The notes: generated by a model from the sequence alone, not told the origin. Shown: positions 19,315 through 31,369, numbered from the stretch's first letter. The stretch is DNA of 38,977 nt from Haplomitrium mnioides (GCA_049999725.1 JBNGIS010038590.1:1-38977), one strand, 5' to 3'. Program-made: numbers and translations.

Positions 19315-19505
19315 AGCCTGTTTTTGGTTCAAAGTAGTGGTTGTTTAAAAGTTACTTCGAAGGCAAGTAATCTTATCTCAACCTTAAAAATGACTCTCTA
19401 CCACTTCCTTCACTCCTCTCTAATTTCTTATAAATAACACAACCTTATGCTTGTACTATTACACTCTTACTCAAAATGGCTTTAGAGTTCTTTCAATAAG
19501 CAAAA
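19315..19505 (+). repeat. LTR-like fragment inverted relative to the Gypsy-1 LTR
   Basis: TTGGTTCAAAGTAGTGGTTG (about 19325-19344) matches 9010-9034 in reverse complement with one difference. Further along, TATAAATAA (19429-19436) and GAGTTCTTTCAATAAG (about 19488-19503) match the TATA box and inner LTR end of Gypsy-1. No gag or primer site follows, so it is a solo or truncated LTR, or an arm of a long inverted repeat around copy A. Confidence 0.5.
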
Positions 19506-20300
19506 CAACGTAACTTTTGGTTGTTTAATTAACTATCGGGTCACATTACAATTCTTTAGCAACTATCGAGCCCTAAGTTTTACTTCAAATTGTTAATAGA
19601 TTGACTCTTAACTTATTCAAAAAAATTTGAACTTTTAAATATATGAAACTGAGCTCTCTAATATCATCTTTAACCCGAAAGTTAGAACGATGCTCTCAAG
19701 CCTTATCTAACATACATCATACTCCAACTTTGACTAATCGATACATGATAAATTGCTTTATTGACCTCCGTTGTCTAATGCCATGTTCAACAAGGGTAGC
19801 TTGACTATCACCTAAACTTAGAACTATTTCTCTTTCGACTTTTGATTTGTCACAAACACGACAATCACTCCTCTCCACAAATAGATATTTTAATAAGTTC
19901 TTTATGAAACTTAGCAAAACAATAACCTGACATCAAGATTTTGTTAGCTCTTTAGCTTGAGAAATCTTATTACAAAATTATTCTCTATGATTCCTTTGAT
20001 ACTCATTCCCACAAGGAACCAAAGTTTAGCCTTATAGCAAGTTATGATATTTAGATGTTCTTAATACAAGCATGCTCACCTTGCTTCTTTATGATTCTTT
20101 TTTTTCTCTTACACAATTATCAACCAACGCTCTACTCGCTAACTCCTTTACTTCAACTCCAAGACGACCCAACTTTATAAAAAAGACATGCGTTCGTCTC
20201 TCAGACTGACAACAAACACTTGTTGGTAGAGTTCTTTAACCTTGTCTGACAACCAAGGATTGCACTTCACCTTGCAACACTAAACCTTGGATTACAAACT
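19506..20300. other. AT-rich intergenic DNA, nothing recognised
   Basis: No coding frame with family character. A small duplication AACTATCGGGTC / AACTATCGAGCC (19531, 19561) was the only structure noticed. Confidence 0.4.
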
Positions 20301-20369
20301 TCACTAAATGCTTCTTGCAAGTATGAATAATTTAAACTCCCCTATCATGAGAATATTATCATGCTCACA

Positions 20370-21180
20370 TTTTAGGGCTGGAACACACATCAGGACTGGA
20401 GCGCATCTCATGGTTGGAACACATCTCAAGGGAGCTGTTGGAACATATTTCAGGGTTGGAACACACATCAGGGCTGGAATAGAGAATGCGATGGCTGGTA
20501 CAAAGAATGTAATGGCGGGAGTAGAACGGGATGACTAAAACAGAACGAGATGTAGTGACTGGACCGAAGAAAGTGAGGAAAGGAGCAGAGTGATGGCTGA
20601 AACAAAACACAAGGGCGGACACTGAGAACGTGATGGCTGGAACCAAACGCAATGACTAGAATAGATCAGGATAGCCGGCACAAAACACAATGGCTGGAGT
20701 AAACCGTGATGGCTGAAATAGAATGTTTTGGCTGGAATAGTCAAGGATAGAGCTGGAACATTTCAGAGCTGGAGCTGGCACTCATTAGGGCTGGATGCTG
20801 GATTTGAGGCTCAATGTTGGATTTTAGAGCTCGATGCTGGATTTCAAGGCTGGATGCTAGATCTCAAGACTGAATGCTGGATTTCAAGACTGACTGCTAG
20901 ATCTCATGGGTAGATGTTGGATTTCAGGACTAGATACTAGATTTCAAGACTGACTGCTAGATCTCATGGCTAGATGTTGGATTTCAGGACTAGATACTAG
21001 ATTTCAAGACTGGATGCTGGATTTCAGGGTTGGTTGTGTGGAACTTCAAATGAATCACCCAAATGAACTTCAATAGGATGCCAGATCCCAAGGCTGGATG
21101 CTGGAGTTCAAGGTTGGATACTGGATTCTAAGACTGGATGCTGAAACATCTCAAGGCTGGAGCTGGAGCATTTCAGGGCC
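20370..21180. repeat. Minisatellite of about 20-bp units with a 60-bp higher-order repeat
   Basis: The first half (20370-20760) repeats GGGCTGGAACACACATCA-like units, and the second half ATTTCAAGACTGGATGCTGG-like units, both built on GCTGGA. 20881-20940 and 20941-21000 are identical but for one base (G/C at 20910/20970), showing recent duplication of three units as one 60-bp block. The array is interrupted near 21040 by non-repeat sequence. Open frames crossing it are artefacts. Confidence 0.9.
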
Positions 21181-22367
21181 TTCATCGGTTATACCATTTC
21201 AAGGTCTTCATGGGCTAAACACATATTCTTCTAGGCCATACTACTTCTAATCATCATGCGACTTGAATAGCAGTCTCTCTCAAACAAAAGAAGCTTACAC
21301 AACTTTGTATCATCGTCGTTCAATCTTCTCATGAACTCACAAATTTCTGCGTGCGGATTTGATTATGTAGGCTTTCAAACCCTACCGGATGTGAATTATG
21401 TTGGGATCTTGTCCTTCTCAAGGTTGATTCCTATAGTTCTTCACTATGCCTATCTACAATTTTCTAAGCCACTAATGCTTACACTCACGTCTGTTAACTT
21501 TTCTCATGCAAGCTCTCTTTCTCTCAATATTGTATGCTTTAAAAACTTGTAGCCAAACTTTACAGCTTGAAGGCAATGCTTCTTTGATTAAGAATTTGCC
21601 CTTAGAAACACATCATATTTGGATTATGTCTCTGAAGAAAGAAAATACCATCAAAAGAGCATGTCTCTTCTCCCATCTACCCTCATTTTTCAAATTACAA
21701 ACTGCAGCTTAGGACTTTTACAAGGCTTCGCATTATATCCATGTTTTTCCCTCCTTTATCTTGTCTTTCTTAAATTCTTACATTTGCTCTTCAATCTTCC
21801 CAACAAACTTCAGATGCTCATCAGTTATTTTCTGTTATCACAACAACATATTGATCATGACATTTGTTATACACAAGAATCCCTTCCATGCTCTTCAGTA
21901 TTCAGCTCACCATTGCCCCACCAACTATTAACTTTATTATTGAAACATCTCTAACACGTGCCATTACTAGCTAAGTTGCACATTCCTCAAATGGTCAATT
22001 TTTATATCTTTGTTAACTCATATTTGAACTCCCAAACAACAGCTCCTCAATATTGGACATCTTCCATCATATTTACACATCAGAAAGTTGTTGGACAATA
22101 TCTTTATTATTGGATGTGACCCAACTTTAGCCATTTGATTGTTAAGACTTAGTGCTTAGCACTAACTTTGCTTTGACAAACAATTTCTTTGTTATTTTTT
22201 ACTTTTAGCAAGAAACTTGCTAGAACTCTTATAGAAACCTCAAAAATTTTCAAGAGAAGCAAGGTGAGAATGCCAAATCCTTCATTTGTTGACTGTTTTC
22301 TCTCTTATATACTCCCGATCTCTAGTGCGCAACATTCTTGCAAACATCCTCCAACTCAGTATATTTC
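21181..22367. other. Intergenic DNA; may include the Gypsy-2 3' LTR
   Basis: It lies just beyond the pol C-terminus of Gypsy-2, where a 3' UTR and LTR would be expected, but no second LTR copy is available to confirm. Frames at 21331-21954 on the + strand show no family features. Confidence 0.35.
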
Positions 22368-23300
22368 TTCAATTGATAGTCTTTAATTGTGATAGGCAAA
22401 GGATCTCCTTCCAATGTCATAAGCTCTATTGATCTATTGGAAACACTTGTACAACCCGATAAGGCACTTCCCAACTTGTATGTAATTTTGTTGAGAACAA
22501 CTGATTTTGAAAGTCATACATTAGTGCGAGATCTCCATTAGAACAGATTATAATACTTGATCATGCTTTCATTTTTGCTTCCATTGAATTTCTTCATTCT
22601 TTTCAAGACTGATAGTTTGTTCCTCTCCAAACAAATAATTTCCAACGCTTATTCATATACAATGTCGTATACTAACCTTTGTTCTTCAATTGGGTCTAGA
22701 GCATCCGAATTGATAATTCAATTGGCATAATTGCATGCATTCTGTATACCAAATAGCAAGGCGTTTGTTGGGTGGATATCTTTTCCATCATTTCATGGAC
22801 CCATGATGTTGATGAGATATTCTTATCCCAAATAATCTTATTCAAAATTTTACAAAGAATCCGAGTCACTTTTTCTGCTTGTCCATTTGCCCTCGTATTG
22901 TATTATCAAATACTTCTCTATAAGAGCAAAGATCGTTGCATTGAGGAAATGAGTTCCTTTATCACTTACCAACTCCAATAGACATCCAAAGATTGAAATA
23001 ATGTTCTCAAATATAAATCTCGCCACCACTTCTGTAGTGTCTTTATTTACTAGCGTAGCTTTTGCCCACTTTGTTGTATAATCTATGACCACCAATATGA
23101 ACCAACAATGAGACCCACATACTGTTGGTTAAATTAGCCCAACAAAATTGATTCCCCATTTCTCAAAATGTGCCAACAACGGAATTTGATTCAAAAGCCA
23201 ATGGGATGATGTTCTCGGTTGCCTTGTTTTGTGGCAAAGATCACAACTTTTTATGAACTGAGCAACACCATGATATATCTTAGGACACTAATATCGGCTC
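22368..23300 (-). pseudogene. int: Gypsy-2 integrase
   Basis: From 23250 down: zinc-binding tail CDLCHKTRQPR, WGINFVGLI (the first core Asp is Asn here), LVVIDYTTKWAKATLVNKD, FIFENIISIFGCLLELVSDK (second core Asp kept, about 22995), then ILNKIIWDKNISSTSWVHEM and, below 22560, the C-terminal domain GDLALMYDFQNQLF, KLHTSWEVPYRVVQVF, MTLEGDPLPITIKDYQLK. The loss of the first Asp alone would inactivate it. Confidence 0.85.
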
Positions 23301-23549
23301 TCTAAAAATTTCTTTACTATATTTCTTGTAGTCACCTCACTTCATATATTTGTACAATGATGAGGCTAATGCTTTAAGCTTAGATTTCTCCAAGCATCTT
23401 CTTAATACCTTATACAAACCTATTTGATATAGAACTCCTCAAAAAATAGTGTAAAGAGCACACTTGTGAATAAACACAACTTGCTTTTCATTTGAGAGCC
23501 CTGTCGGTATAAGATGATCGATCAGAAAATTTTGCATATCCATGTACTT

Positions 23550-24060
23550 GATATTGGGTTCAAATCAAAATAAATTCTCATCGGTCAATTAACCGTTCAC
23601 TCATTTTTCCATTGGCATGTCTTCCAATAATGCTAAAAAATCAGCAATCTTGTACTAGATTCTTGGCCTTACCAAAATCTGAAATTTGAATTCTTGAAGA
23701 AGCAGCACCCATCTCACCAATCTCTCTGAAAAATCACTTTTGTTTATAGTTTACTTTAGCGTATTATGATTTGTATGGAAGAGATAATGTTGAAATTTTT
23801 AAGCTGCATAAAACATACCTAATCCTTCTCTTTCTGTCATATGATAGGTTTGTTCTATGGTGGACAATTGTTAGTTGGCATAATAACTAGGTTCTCTCTT
23901 TTCCTCCATCTTTTTGGTTAAGCACTACTCCGTAGCTATAGCTGATGTGTTAATATACACATAAATTTTTTTCGACCAATCTGGTATTGTCATTACTTAA
24001 GCAGTGGTCATCTTCTCCTTTAATTGATCAAAAGCTTTTTGACGCCACTCCATCCATACC
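23550..24060 (-). pseudogene. rnh: Gypsy-2 RNase H
   Basis: KAFDQLKEKMTTA, IPDWSKKIYVYINTSAIA, QLSTIEQTYHMTEREGLGMF, KFQHYLFHTNHNTLK and FSERLVRWVLLLQEFKFQI are read with several in-frame stops. They match the order of gypsy RNase H from its first strand to the helix before integrase. Confidence 0.8.
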
Positions 24061-24957
24061 CATTCTACATCTTTCCTTAACATTTGAGTGATTGGTTTGA
24101 TGTCAAAGCATAACCTTTAACCATTCTCAGGTAGTAACCCATACAACCCACAAAACGATCGTAACATCGTCAAGCTGTATGGGAGGACGATAAATAAATT
24201 TCACTTTAGTCATATCCACAACAATTCCTCTTATCATTCCAACAAAACACTTCTTTGGATGAAGACAAATTTGGAACTCCCTATATTTCTAAAAACACTT
24301 CTTGAGAAAAATGATACGGTCTTCCAACTTTGAATGTACACAAATTTCATCCAAGAAGACCTCCATAAAAACTTGAAGTACTCTCAAAAAGTTGTCGTCA
24401 TCGCTCTGGTAATTGTTGTTGGTGCATTACATAATTTGTATGGCATAAATTTGTAAGCATAAATTTACATCCCCAATCTGTTGCAAATGTTGTTTTCTCT
24501 TGGTCGTCCGAATGTATGGACACTTGGTTATACCTATTGAATATGTCCATAAACAAATAACTGTGTTTAACTTTTGGAAGTCCAATCATACACAAATCTT
24601 CCTTCCCTTCTTTGAAATAATAACAAAAGATGACACCCATTCTGAATTTTCGACTAGGAATTTGAAGTATGTTCCCAACAACTTCTGAATTTCCACTTTT
24701 ACTTTTAACGAAGAGTTGGGATTAAAATGATATTGACGTTGACAAATCAAAACTGCATCTTCATTCACATTAATCCAATGTTGACAAACTTCGGGTGCCA
24801 GTCTCTTTAGATCTTTATAGCTCCAAGCAAATGTATCACGATATTTTGCCAACAGCTCTTTGGCTCTTCTTTTGTTCCAATGTTTTGTTATTTGTGTCTC
24901 ATCTTTGGTTATGATTCCTTCATGAGCCAACAAACAACTCAGGTGGAGGCATAACAT
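24060..24957 (-). pseudogene. rt: Gypsy-2 reverse transcriptase
   Basis: The frame at 24957 gives RDTFAWSYKDLKRLAPEVCQ, FNPNSSLKVKVEIQKLL, ENSEWVSSFVIISKKGRKI, followed (24640-24398) by FMDIFNRYNQVSIHSDDQEK, TTFATDWGCKFML and HTNYVMHQQ. The YxDD-equivalent reads VFLDEICVHS (about 24335-24365): the second Asp is Glu. The segment FDIKPITQMLRKDVEW near 24080 is the connection domain. Frames change at least twice. Confidence 0.85.
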
Positions 24958-25746
24958 CCAACATGATTTTTCCTTCTACATCGTCATCTCCTCTACATAG
25001 AAGATCATCCATCATATTTACTCCATATCTATTATGAATCTTGGAGAGGTCTTGTTTGTAACTCTTCTCTCCCTTCATGTTGCGAGTTATCAAGTTTGAC
25101 TCATATCTATAATACTTGGATTTTTTCGAGTTTTCAACCCAATAAAAACCCGAACATATTTGAGAGTTGGCGTCCCCAACTAACGACCAATTTGATGTAT
25201 ATCCAAGCAGTTCTACTTCTATTTCTCCTTCATAAACTTCCTTTGTCGATGGAAAGCTAGCTTTTGGACTATTGTCAAATGTTAGTTGTTCCTTTCTCCA
25301 ATCAGTTACTACTCCATCTTTATATAGCTAGAGTCAGCTAAAAAAACTTAGATACAAACTTTTGTAGGAAGTTGGATCATGACATAATCTAGTCAAAAAG
25401 TCACTCCTCTAACCATTGTGGGTACTTCCAAAACAACATTAGAGAAAACTACTTTGGTCTGACAACAATTCTAAAACATTTTCTTGCTAGCTTCAGCTCT
25501 TTAGGTTCCAAATCTATCATTGTTTGTTCGATCATAATGTTGACTCATGATCTTCCATTCATTGGTACGTTTTTTAATGACGCAATATGATATCTCGATA
25601 TCAACTTTGGGCCCTTTAAAGTCATCATTAACTTTAGCTCCTATCAAATGCACTATGGATAGCTTATATGTTGTCATTCTTTTAGAAGAAAATTGACAAA
25701 CAACACGTTTTGATTGAGGAAAAGCTTGGAATAACAAAGAAAACAA
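24958..25746 (-). pseudogene. Region upstream of Gypsy-2 RT, probably protease/gag remnant
   Basis: A frame of 81 codons (25746-25501: KVNDDFKGPKVDIEISYCVI) and shorter coherent pieces (MLDVMPPPELFV near 24930) precede RT. I cannot identify protease or gag motifs. The position suggests it is the decayed 5' half of pol. Confidence 0.35.
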
Positions 25747-27770
25747 AGTTATTTTTCAAAAACAAAAACTACATGAGTTTTGAGCTTCATTTTTTGTTGT
25801 TTTAACAAGCTTAATAGAGCAAGAATCAATTTTATTATGCAAAATCTAACAATATTCTTAGTTTTTAAGAAAATATTGGAATTCTTGAAATCAATCAAAA
25901 GTATAAAATTATGGTATGTTTTCACAAAAAACTTGCATTTTTCATTGATTACATTTTGAAACCCAAAAATTGAAATATACTTTAGAATAAGTTTTTTTAA
26001 TATAAATTTGGTTGCATAAAGTCTGTGCATGCATGGACATGGTACTCCTAAAAATTTATTTTTTTAAAACAAAATAGAAAACATGAGGAAGAAATCTAAG
26101 CGGACTAGAAGTCAAGGGAATGAGTTTGGAATCCCAAGTCACAATAACCAACAAAACAAAACAATGCATGGATTATGGAGCTCTATTTTCAAGTTCAAGA
26201 AAAAAAGAAGCTTTCTTTTGTAGTTCAAAATCCATCCATGCAAAGGTTAAAGTGGGCATATTTTAGAAGATTTTAGCAATTCAAAATCTTTTATAATTCA
26301 AAGAATCATATACACAAAGGAGTCATAGTTTAGAATCAATTAGGCTACTAGCTTTAGAGATTTACTTTATAGTCTAAACATGCAGCATCTCTAAGTTTTG
26401 GACCAAAGTCTCCCAAACAAAAGGTTTTGAGTTCTACAATAGAGTCTTTGAGTAGTGTAGAATCTAAGTTCTACATGGTAGTCTTTGTATGTAAAAGGTT
26501 CATAGTTGTGTATTAGAGCTAGTACGTGTGAAGCTCTATCTATTGAGCATCAAACAAAGAACTTAGACAAACATTTCAAGAATCATTACAAGTATTTTCT
26601 AGTTGTGAAGGTGGAAAGGTGAATTTTTCTTTGAGTCATCGTCTTTTTCTTTCAAGAATATAAACCACAATCTCTTGTTCGGCAAGGAAAAAGTCATTCC
26701 ATCATTGAATATCAAAAAATGTAAAGAACTTATAGCAGTTCTTACTTATATTGTCCTTTATTGGAAAGACAACTTTCTCTTTGTTAACTTCTTTTTTTTC
26801 CTTTTGAGTTTGTTTGATTTCACAATATGCTTTGAGAGGAATCAATATTGAACTAAAAATTTCTCTATCCACTTCAAGTAGATACTTGAGCTGACAAATA
26901 CCATCCAAAGGTAGCCAAAATTCATTTGTTGAAAATTGTTTGCTCCAAATCTTTGCCTTCAAATCACTAAGCTTGAACTTGAATTATTGATTAAAGGTAA
27001 TATCATGTATCTTTTGAATTGAAGAGGGACATTTTTGCAAAAGCGATTCAAAATCCTAAGTTTTTATCAAAAGAGTTACATGTGGTTTAGGATTATAAGA
27101 CAATTGTAGCGCCTTGCTAAGACTGATAATCGTAAAAGCTTTAACATGTTTCAAAAATTTTGAAAATCTCTTGAACATTTGATCGATTTTATTGTGAGTG
27201 TACACAACCATGAGAAATACCACCTTGATTTTTTGAAAAACATTCTTGGCAATAAATAGACTAAGATATTCAAATAAAATAGAGTTCTTATTCTCTCATG
27301 TTGTATTGTCCAACTAAAGATACAAAGTAGGAGGCAACGACCATTCAAAGTCACATAATACTCCATTGAGCACCGAAACTATCAAATTGGAGTCGCTTCT
27401 CAAGTTTTTATAAGTTAAGAAGACCCTTAAAGAAAGAGCACGATTGAATATTAAGGCAACAACAACATGCACACCCACCAAACAATCTTTATCAATGTTT
27501 TTAGGTGGTGAAGTCCACTCTGGAATGGTTGTTTTCTTTTGATCCATTCTATCAGTCACAATTCCTAAGTACTTTTGACCATTGGTATAGCATTTTCTTT
27601 CATGGTTTGCAAGTTTTATTCTTTGTTTCATTTGTTGGTTACGATGAAGAAACAATTGGCAATTATAGTTGACTGGATCATCACAAAACACCAAAAAGAT
27701 ATAAATAGTTCAATGAAACATGTCTTGATGTCTTGAATTTCAAAAGATAACTTTAGGCGCTAACAATATT
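25735..27770 (-). mobile_element. Copy B: inverted partial copy of the two-gene element
   Basis: In reverse complement it matches copy A from the RNase-H-like core (16150) to the right end region (about 19250), but lacks the C-terminal segment (17268-17650) and most of the palindrome array; one weak core (GTGCATGCATGGAC) remains near 26025. It is joined head-to-head, near 27770-27890, with the promoter of copy C. Confidence 0.75.
26590..27694 (-). pseudogene. RNase-H/DDE-like core gene, copy B
   Basis: It reads KYLGIVTDRMDQKKTTIPEW, KDCLVGVHVVVALIFNRALS, VFLTYKNLRSDSNLIVSVLN, LPPTLYL-stop-LDNTT-stop-ENKN (stops at 27314-27316 and 27296-27298), YLSLFIAKNVFQKIKVVFLM, YTHNKIDQMFKRFSKFL, ALQLSYNPKPHVTLL, then KAKIWSKQFSTNEFWLPLD. 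Upstream of the core a His/Arg-rich stretch with HRNQQMKQRIKLANHERK is preserved that copy A has lost. Two of its stops fall at exactly the same codons as in copy A. The ATG at 27694 is probably not the original start. Confidence 0.7.
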
Positions 27771-27889
27771 CAAGTAGCTTTAACAAATATTTGATTCACA
27801 AGAGGTGAAAAAAAGGATTTAAAATATGATTTTTGTTTTATTGTCGTGGTCATTTCTACCTTTCCTTATGATTATGATTCTTCTATACT

Positions 27890-28195
27890 TAAATAACCTA
27901 AAATCAAAAAGTGAACTTGTGACAATGGAAAAAAAATATCCATTGTTGCTCTTTTTATACCCAAATTTCAAAAAAACACATTTTCTCTCAAAAAAATGAC
28001 TCGCGGAGCTCTTGACGCATAAGTTCACCTCAGGCAAAAAAAGCTAGTACATTATAAATCATTGCTTGTTTTCATCTATCCAAATTTTTTTTTCATTTCC
28101 TTCACAAAATATTCACTTTTTTGTCATTTTGTAAAATTTTCTTCAAAAACACATATTTTGAGTATACAAGCAAGAATTAGAAATATTTGTTGAAA
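27890..28195 (+). promoter_or_regulatory. Copy C bidirectional promoter, interrupted by Copia-2
   Basis: It aligns with 13925-14215 of copy A, including the CTCTTTTTATA box, CGGAGCTCTTGAC (28004-28016), the second TATA region and TTCATTTCCTTCACAAAATAT. Copia-2 sits about 40 bp upstream of the start codon. The sequence resumes at 36605. Confidence 0.75.
28191..28195 (+). repeat. Target-site duplication of Copia-2, left copy
   Basis: TGAAA precedes the 5' LTR and is repeated exactly at 36600-36604 after the 3' LTR. Confidence 0.9.
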
Positions 28196-28482
28196 TATTA
28201 TAGTACATTTAGTAATATGATTAGGCTAATATAGCATTAGTCTTTAACCTATGATTAGACTCTATGATTAGGATTAGGGTTAGTGCTAATCCTATATGAT
28301 TAGCATATTACCTTACATTCCTATTATCTTTGTACAAGATTATGTGATATATGAGATTGAGAGATTGAGGAGAGAGAAGAGAATGAGAAGAAGAGTTGAT
28401 GCTTGATTACACATGCTTGTACTTCATATGTTTCCACATTCTTCATTTAGATTGCATGAGCTAATGGGCTTAACGCTCAACA
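28196..28482 (+). repeat. Copia-2 5' LTR
   Basis: It starts TATTATAGTACATTTAG and ends GCTCAACA. The start is TA instead of the usual TG, the same in both LTRs. A GAGAGATTGAGGAGAGAGAA purine stretch precedes the end. Confidence 0.95.
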
Positions 28483-28500
28483 CGTTATCAATACCAGAGT
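28483..28500 (+). other. Copia-2 primer-binding site (tentative)
   Basis: CGTTATCAATACCAGAGT follows the LTR directly. It resembles the CACGTTATCA start found after many plant copia LTRs and also partly the Met-tRNA complement, but matches neither fully. Confidence 0.4.
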
Positions 28501-31369
28501 AGCTCAATATTTTTCTTTTTAAAATCACCTTCTTCCCATGAGTTGCACATATTTTTCTTTCAAAAATCTATTCAAGAATCCCAATTTTCTTCCTTCTATA
28601 CTCTAATATATTCAAAATTTAAGTTTTCTTCATTAAAGCATATTATATAATATAATATTATATTATATTCTTCCTTCTAGCTCATACACAACGATCCTTC
28701 ACAGTTTTGAAAATTTTCATAAGCAGATCTCAGCCATTTTTTTGACTTTTCTACATTCGATTTGAAGTAGAAGTGGGTTCGCCAGGGGATTGCGACCCTA
28801 TCTATGATGAAGTTTTGAAGAAATTCATCCAAAATCGGATGAACAAATTGAATTCATCCATCTAAAAGCGAGCTCAAGTTTTTCATTAGGCTGATTCGAT
28901 TGAAGATTCAGGAGTTATTCAATCAATCTAAACATACAACTTATCCAATGAAGAGGACTCAACGATTCTTATTTGGAGAAGTCAAATTCGATTGCAGATT
29001 GCTGATTGATGAAGACTTGCAGATGAATCGACGCAGATCTTGAAGTAGATTATACATCTTTTGTATCAGAAAATTGCTAAAATTGGAAGGAGTTTCTTGC
29101 AAATCAAGTCGAGTGATGAGGCAAAGTGATTATAGATGCAAGAATGATCAAATTTAATGAAGACTCATCAAATCTCACAGAATTGATTGAGATGTGAAGA
29201 AAGATTCAACGAAGGACTTTGAATGTTGAAAGTGCAAAAAATCACATTTTCGGCAATTCTTGACGAGTTAAGTTGAAAGTTCGAAGAGATTCATCTGGTC
29301 TTTTTTTAAAGTTTGACATCTGCAAGGTTGAATCAGTGAGATATCACATTTTCGGCAAAAGTTTGACTATTGGACACGACTAAGGATTTTGAAAGTTTGA
29401 ACAGCTGGACTTTTCAGATCTATAGAGAAATAGTGACACATCGGTGTTTCATCCAACTTTTCTCAAGTAATCTGAAAGTTCAAAAAATTTTATTCGGAGA
29501 AGCAGAAAAGTTTGAAAAGGCTTCCATCAATGCATATTGGTGATATATCATCATTTCAGAAGAGATATTAATATTTTATTGAAAGTTCGAAGTGGAGTCT
29601 GAGTGAAAGCTGAAAGTTTGAAGGAAAGAAGAGAAACTCAACGACGAAACTAAGACATATCAACGTTTCGATAAAAACAAAAAAAATATTAAAAGTTCAA
29701 AATTTCTACTTCGGTGTTTTGTGAAAGTTCAAAAGAAGAGGAACTTCAAGTAGTGAAAGGCTAATAAATCTCTGTTTCGATAATTTGCGGAAAAGAAGAG
29801 AAATTTTTTATATAAAACTACTCTAGCTTGGAGGGAAAGTTGCCCCTTTTTTTTTGAACCTATCACTAAGCGCCACGTGTCGTCTATCGATTGGAGATGC
29901 CAGAGCCAAACCCCACCCCCAGATGCAGGGAGTAAGGGGGTCTCGACTGAGTGACCTTTGAAGGTTACTTTGAGTGGGAGGTATATATACATTAATCAAC
30001 CTTTTGGAGTTTACTTATGGGACTAAGTGAATGCCCTTGGTGACGCGACGTTTGTTGCGGTACCGGACCATATTTCCAAAGCTAGATTTTCATTCCTGGA
30101 CCTATTAAGTCCGCTGATGTTGTCAGATTGATACCGAGCTTGCGCTAAGTCCTCGCCAAAACACCACACTTCTCCCAAACCTATTTTATGCATCGAACCT
30201 AATTTCCTTTTAGTGTGAGAAAAGTGATCATTAAATCGATCGATTTGTACATTTTAAGCAACCATTTTGAAATCTGAAGACATGGATTTGATCCCCAGCT
30301 CGAGGCAATTCTTTCAAGCTATATTTTGCTGCATATGGTTGAGAAATCAAAATAAACTAAATGCTACAGTTTTTGGTTTTGCATGTTACTCTTTATAACA
30401 AGACTGTTATGACATAAGAGTGATTTTTTTCAAGTGAAAGTGATCAATTTCCACTCATAGGTGTTACTATTGGAAATACATCTTGGTACACATTATAAGT
30501 GAAGGGTGTCTACTTTTTCGAATCAATCTAAAAGTGTTCAGATCAACAATTTTGATGTCAAGACACGTGGTTTGAACAAATTGGAAATTGACATATATCC
30601 ACAACAGTTTTCCCACCTTGTCATACCTATTGGAGTCACATTTGGATAGACTTTCATATCTGATCATTTCATATTTTGAGACAGCCATACTCTCTTTTTC
30701 ATTTGACAGAAACTGCATATTAGAAAATTTGACAACTTTTGATATAAATACATTCTTAATTAACTTTGAACTTGCAGTTGCATTGTAAGCACAACTAAAT
30801 CTATAAGTGTCAAAAGATTAGCTACTGTTGTACCTATACTTCAGAGTTTAATTTTTATAGAGTATCAACTATTGTTATACATGTGAGAGGAGACTGACCA
30901 GTTGTCTCAATAATCTATTGAGATTTTGAGAAGATCACAACTAGTCCACAGTGTTTCCTTATTAATACAGTGTATTCTTAGATAGCATATTCAGAAGTTT
31001 TCAAAAATATCTACTTTCAAGAACTGATTCAAGAATTCAGAAGATTAGTTTGCACATTCAAGGATATTACATCAACTTCTGGAGACTGTATCTAAAAATT
31101 GAGGCTACATCAATATTTGGAATATTATGAGGATATAAAAGAGGCCTATTGCTGATATTTCCACCTATTTTTTGAAAGATTTGAAGATCAACAACTTGCC
31201 TGAAGAAAGCATAACAAGGACTATACTTCACATATAACTTTTGTTATATAAAACCGCTTCATTTGTTGTTTCCAGAGTTGAAAAGAGTTTAACATTTTGG
31301 ATTTTTTGCATTTTTGATAAATCTGTCATTTATCTTCCAATCTTCAAAACTCTTCTGCATTCTAAAAAT
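28501..31369 (+). other. Copia-2 long leader, no coding signal
   Basis: About 2.9 kb between primer site and gag without a credible frame. It contains an AT-rich tract (28640-28680), a degenerate repeat array (29230-29800), a promoter-like patch with the G-box CACGTG (29874-29879) and TATATATAC (about 29982-29990), and TATAAAAGAGG near 31135. Confidence 0.6.
29230..29800 (+). repeat. Degenerate 95-112 bp repeat, about 6 units, in the Copia-2 leader
   Basis: A motif like ATATCACATTTTCGGCAAA or ACATATCAACGTTTCGATAA recurs at about 29241, 29343, 29436, 29543, 29655 and 29764, with GAAAGTTCGAAG-like sequence between (29273, 29385, 29470, 29578, 29690, 29722). Units are only loosely similar. Confidence 0.6.

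Larger units (their letters stand above)
22368..25740 (-). mobile_element. Gypsy-2: decayed Ty3-gypsy element lacking clear LTRs
   Basis: Read leftwards: an unidentified upstream frame, RT, RNase H, integrase with C-terminal domain. The order and motifs are gypsy-type, and the integrase C-terminus (GDLALMYDFQNQ, KLHTSW) is typical of plant gypsy pol. Very degraded: many stops and frame changes, RT active site altered. The right side abuts copy B of the two-gene element at about 25735. Confidence 0.85.

Noticed and set aside
9008-19350. Perfect terminal inverted repeats of the two-gene element
   Set aside because: Strong identity covers only about 25 bp and continues outward into LTR promoter sequence. 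Copies A and B diverge before it (about 19250). Kept only as a finding to check.
21331-21954. Possible host gene on the + strand
   Set aside because: Short overlapping frames with no motif, no shared frame and no splice logic.
27819-28037. Minus-strand frame left of Copia-2 as the first exon of a second methylase gene
   Set aside because: It bears no similarity to the first exon of copy A (13426-13785) and overlaps the promoter homology.
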